A stretch of 8,461 nt of DNA. It comes from Actinomycetota bacterium (GTDB lineage: Bacteria; Actinomycetota; Actinomycetes; Nanopelagicales; Nanopelagicaceae). This document shows positions 6,371-8,461 of this stretch, piece after piece. The position numbers were made by a program, and so were the translations under genes. The first letter of the stretch is position 1. Every line of letters starts with the position of its first letter. The notes below the pieces were generated by a model. The model saw only the letters and a program-made list of their open reading frames with translations. It was not told the origin of the DNA and did no database searches. The DNA is taken from positions 1 through 8,461 of the forward strand of contig CANCSL010000045.1 in NCBI GenBank assembly GCA_947380835.1, given 5' to 3'.

Positions 6371-7520
6371 TCGCTTCGGCGACTTTTCTTCCGCTAGATA
6401 AAGCCCCTTGTTGAGAGGGCATTGCACGATGATCGCCGATTACGTACACGTTCTCACGCACTGCAAAAACTTCGCATGGATAATCAGTATGAAGCGGCAG
6501 AGCCTGCTTCATCTGATAACTGGCAACGAGATTCCAACTGCGCGTATCCGCGCTCCACAATTTCGCTAGCCATCTTCTGACTTCACTTTCAGAGACCGGC
6601 GCGATAGTTGTCGTGGCTATCAAATGGGTATCGATTGGAGCATACGCACTTGACACTCGAGAGATGACGATGGAATTAGCAACCGGAGCTTTTCGATCCA
6701 CCACCAAGTAGTCATCACGATCCAAAGGGGTATTTGTGGAGTGGTACCAAGTAGTACTTTCACTTGCACGAGGTGAATCTGTGAGATCCAGTAATTGAGT
6801 TGCGGTTGTCAGGTCGGTGGCCACGATCACGTTTTCCGCCGAATATTCGGTTGTTGAAGTCTGGACCTTGGTGCCTTCGATTCTTTGCACGACTTCACCG
6901 AGATGAATATTTGTTACCGGGGCGGCCAGTTTCTCCGAGAATTTCTTTACTCCATACCTTGGCACACCCGGAATTGCTTTGGTGAAAAAGCCCAAAATCT
7001 CACGGATAACTTCTGCCGATACCAAGGCGGGATCGCACAAGGTCACTCCTTGAAGGAATGGATTTAAAGTATCGGCGGCAAACCCTGGGAACTTCAAGCA
7101 TGCGCTCCCAAAAGATTTGTGAGCCGATTGCTTACTTCGAAGAAAATTGAGAAAGGCAATCTTCTCTGAAATGGACCCGGTTGCACCACGAAGGAGACCC
7201 GGAAGAAATTTCAAGGAATTGCGCGGATCCCCCACCAACAGATCTCCGCTTTCTTGGCTGATGCGGATTGCAGGTGTAATCGGAGAAAACTCCAAATCTT
7301 CAAGAAGCCTAAAAGCAATGACTTCGGGGTAACTGGGATTGATTACTTGAAAACCGCGATCCAAGATAAAGCCATCCACCTCATCGCTGGTGACTCGACC
7401 ACCGACTCGATCTGAACTCTCTAAGACCAATACATCTCGCCCGCTGTTCTGCAATATTCGAGCAGCAGATAATCCTGCAAGTCCCGCGCCAATAACAATG
7501 GTGTCGTGATGAGTGCTCAT
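6342..7520 (-). CDS. FAD-dependent oxidoreductase (amine oxidase / phytoene-desaturase-like superfamily)
   Basis: This is a 392-residue soluble flavoprotein of unknown substrate. The N-terminal dinucleotide fold shows TIVIGAGLAGLSAARIL (glycines 11, 13, 16), an acidic Glu34 at the end of the second strand and the following RVGGRV (38-43). This combination is typical of the monoamine oxidase/protoporphyrinogen oxidase/CrtI superfamily. LDRGFQVINPSYPEV (from residue 53) is a block I associate with a bacterial uncharacterised subgroup. The C-terminal FAD segment is YVIGDHRAMPSQQGALSSGRKVAEAI (Gly362, Asp363). It is shorter than carotenoid desaturases (about 490-510 residues), so CrtI is unlikely. 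The ATG at 7520 is chosen because the Rossmann strand starts eight residues later and its codon overlaps the upstream gene's stop. In-frame codons upstream to 7595 lie inside that gene. No membrane segment or signal peptide is seen. It is probably co-transcribed with the Gfo/Idh/MocA gene and converges on the epimerase gene. Confidence 0.9.
   Translation of the reverse strand: MSTHHDTIVIGAGLAGLSAARILQNSGRDVLVLESSDRVGGRVTSDEVDGFILDRGFQVINPSYPEVIAFRLLEDLEFSPITPAIRISQESGDLLVGDPRNSLKFLPGLLRGATGSISEKIAFLNFLRSKQSAHKSFGSACLKFPGFAADTLNPFLQGVTLCDPALVSAEVIREILGFFTKAIPGVPRYGVKKFSEKLAAPVTNIHLGEVVQRIEGTKVQTSTTEYSAENVIVATDLTTATQLLDLTDSPRASESTTWYHSTNTPLDRDDYLVVDRKAPVANSIVISRVSSAYAPIDTHLIATTTIAPVSESEVRRWLAKLWSADTRSWNLVASYQMKQALPLHTDYPCEVFAVRENVYVIGDHRAMPSQQGALSSGRKVAEAIIRSTQLKH
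6371..6390 (+). terminator. Candidate intrinsic terminator after the lpdA-sucB-epimerase run
   Basis: TCGC (6371-6374) pairs with GCGA (6379-6382) around TTCG, forming a C(UUCG)G tetraloop, an unusually stable RNA loop that is common in terminators. CTTTTCTT follows at 6383-6390. The hairpin starts one base after the epimerase TAA. The perfect stem is only 4 bp, extendable by two A-U pairs if C6383 is bulged, so strength is doubtful. It lies inside the 3' coding part of the minus-strand oxidoreductase gene. Confidence 0.45.
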
Positions 7521-8461
7521 GGGTGAATAGATGCCTTCCTGGCATCTTCGAGTATCTTCGCCACGGCAAGAGCCTGATGCACAGTGGTGGGCCACTCCCC
7601 TAAACCTTTAAGCGCGGACATGACAGCAGTGTAAAAATGAGGATAGTTACCATTGCTAGGCGAATATTCAACAACTTCTTCTCCTCGATAGAGAAGAGCT
7701 TTGGATGATGTCGACACATTCCACACGCCGTCAATGGGAACGACTCCTTCTCGCAGGAGCGCCTCCTGCGGATCAAGATCTTGAATAACTATCGCTCCGG
7801 CATCACCCATCAGGCGCACCCTCGGTCCCGGGCTGCCCACAATCGCCGATGCCGAAAGGTATGAGTCCATGCCCGAGCCATGCTTCAAAACGAGCACCAC
7901 ATCATCGTCTGCATAACCTCGAATCGAGCGCACCGAAGAATGAACTAATTGGGCAGGTCCGAATAAATGAAGTGCGATGGAAACTAGATGGCTCTGTAAA
8001 TCCAGAAGAGTTCCGCCGCCCATTTCAAAGTTGTCGCGCTCTCGCCAAGAAGCTGGGTTTGGCGTAGGTCGGAACCTTTCAAAACGTGAATCCATTCGAA
8101 AAACATTGCCCAGTACATTTTCCGAAAGAGCTTTTTGAATAGTAAGCGTGTCGGAATCCCACAGACGGTTGTAGAAAACCGAGATGGGGATGCCAGTGGC
8201 TTGCGTTACCTCGGCGATCCGCTCCGTTTCAGCAAGGTTAAGTGCCATGGGCTTATCTACTACGGCTGGAATTCCAGCTTGCAAAGCCTGGATTGCCTGA
8301 TCGGCATGCACCGAATTTGCGGAAGCGATAACAATGAGATCTAGATCGTCATCCAAAATCTCCGAAAAAGTTGGCCTGATGTGTGCTTGCGGAAAATCCA
8401 AAGATGCTTGGGCTTTACGTTCAACGTTCGTTGTAACAATGGCAGCAAGTTCAAAGCCGGC
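7517..8461 (-). CDS. Gfo/Idh/MocA-family oxidoreductase, 5' end beyond window edge
   Basis: This is a NAD(P)-dependent dehydrogenase of the glucose-fructose oxidoreductase / inositol dehydrogenase family; substrates are commonly sugars, inositols or related polyols, and none can be assigned here. The frame is open to the right edge, giving 314 residues. The first visible residues, AGFELAAIVTTNVERKAQAS, continue the Rossmann fold, so the GxGxxG strand and probably 20-30 residues are missing. Other motifs are DLDLIVIASANSVHADQA, the catalytic-lysine block VVDKPMALN (Lys70 of the visible part; the usual Glu before Lys is Asp), YNRLWDSDTLTIQ and GGGTLLDLQSHLVSIALHLFGP, a conserved family signature in the C-terminal half. 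A TTG at 8401 is in frame but sits within the Rossmann domain and should not be taken as the start. The TGA stop (7519-7517) overlaps the ATG of the FAD oxidoreductase gene by 4 bp, so the two are probably translated together. Confidence 0.92.
   Translation of the reverse strand, partial: AGFELAAIVTTNVERKAQASLDFPQAHIRPTFSEILDDDLDLIVIASANSVHADQAIQALQAGIPAVVDKPMALNLAETERIAEVTQATGIPISVFYNRLWDSDTLTIQKALSENVLGNVFRMDSRFERFRPTPNPASWRERDNFEMGGGTLLDLQSHLVSIALHLFGPAQLVHSSVRSIRGYADDDVVLVLKHGSGMDSYLSASAIVGSPGPRVRLMGDAGAIVIQDLDPQEALLREGVVPIDGVWNVSTSSKALLYRGEEVVEYSPSNGNYPHFYTAVMSALKGLGEWPTTVHQALAVAKILEDARKASIHP

Noticed and set aside
7521..7595. Longer FAD oxidoreductase with 25 extra N-terminal residues
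   Set aside because: The extra codons lie inside the Gfo/Idh/MocA gene and precede a normal Rossmann N-terminus. The ATG at 7520 has the classic ATGA overlap.
8399..8401. TTG as the true start of the Gfo/Idh/MocA gene
   Set aside because: The frame stays open to the edge and the residues upstream (GFELAAIVTTN) match the family's Rossmann fold, so the gene is cut by the window instead.

Overview
The window looks like chromosomal core-metabolism DNA from a member of the Actinomycetota. The evidence is gene order. A minus-strand gcvT lies divergent to a plus-strand run of pepA, lpdA, an actinobacterial-type E2 acyltransferase (sucB/dlaT) and a TIGR01777-type epimerase. From memory, Mycobacterium (the Rv2211c-Rv2218 region) and Streptomyces have the same neighbourhood. 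Base composition is close to balanced rather than GC-rich, gaps are very short, genes overlap, and two promoters are compatible with leaderless transcripts. These traits suggest a streamlined, moderate-GC lineage, such as a freshwater planktonic actinobacterium; that lineage call is inference.

Layout. Positions 1-774 (minus) hold the N-terminal 258 residues of the glycine-cleavage T protein, cut by the left edge. A 29-bp divergent gap (775-803) carries two back-to-back -10-like hexamers, each 6 nt from its start codon. Positions 804-2321 (plus) encode an M17 leucyl aminopeptidase. After an 81-bp gap with a small perfect inverted repeat come lpdA (2403-3770), sucB (3785-5479) and the epimerase (5483-6370). 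These three are 14 and 3 bp apart and are probably one operon. A short cUUCGg hairpin with a T-rich tail follows the epimerase stop. On the minus strand, a FAD-dependent oxidoreductase (6342-7520) runs convergently into the epimerase with a 29-bp overlap. Upstream of it, joined by a 4-bp ATGA overlap, is a Gfo/Idh/MocA-family dehydrogenase (7517-8461) whose N-terminus lies beyond the right edge.

How the genes work together. LpdA (E3) and the E2 protein are two of the three parts of a 2-oxoacid dehydrogenase complex; no E1 is present here. LpdA can also serve the glycine cleavage system, to which the divergent gcvT belongs, so the left half centres on lipoate-dependent enzymes. The lipB-lipA pair expected after the epimerase is absent and the convergent oxidoreductase pair stands in its place. 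That pair is the least characterised part of the window. No RNA genes, mobile elements or CRISPR arrays are visible, and no gene-free stretch exceeds 300 bases. I see no clear evidence of a wholly new system. The best leads are the compact divergent promoter, the coupled oxidoreductase pair and the altered M17 signature.
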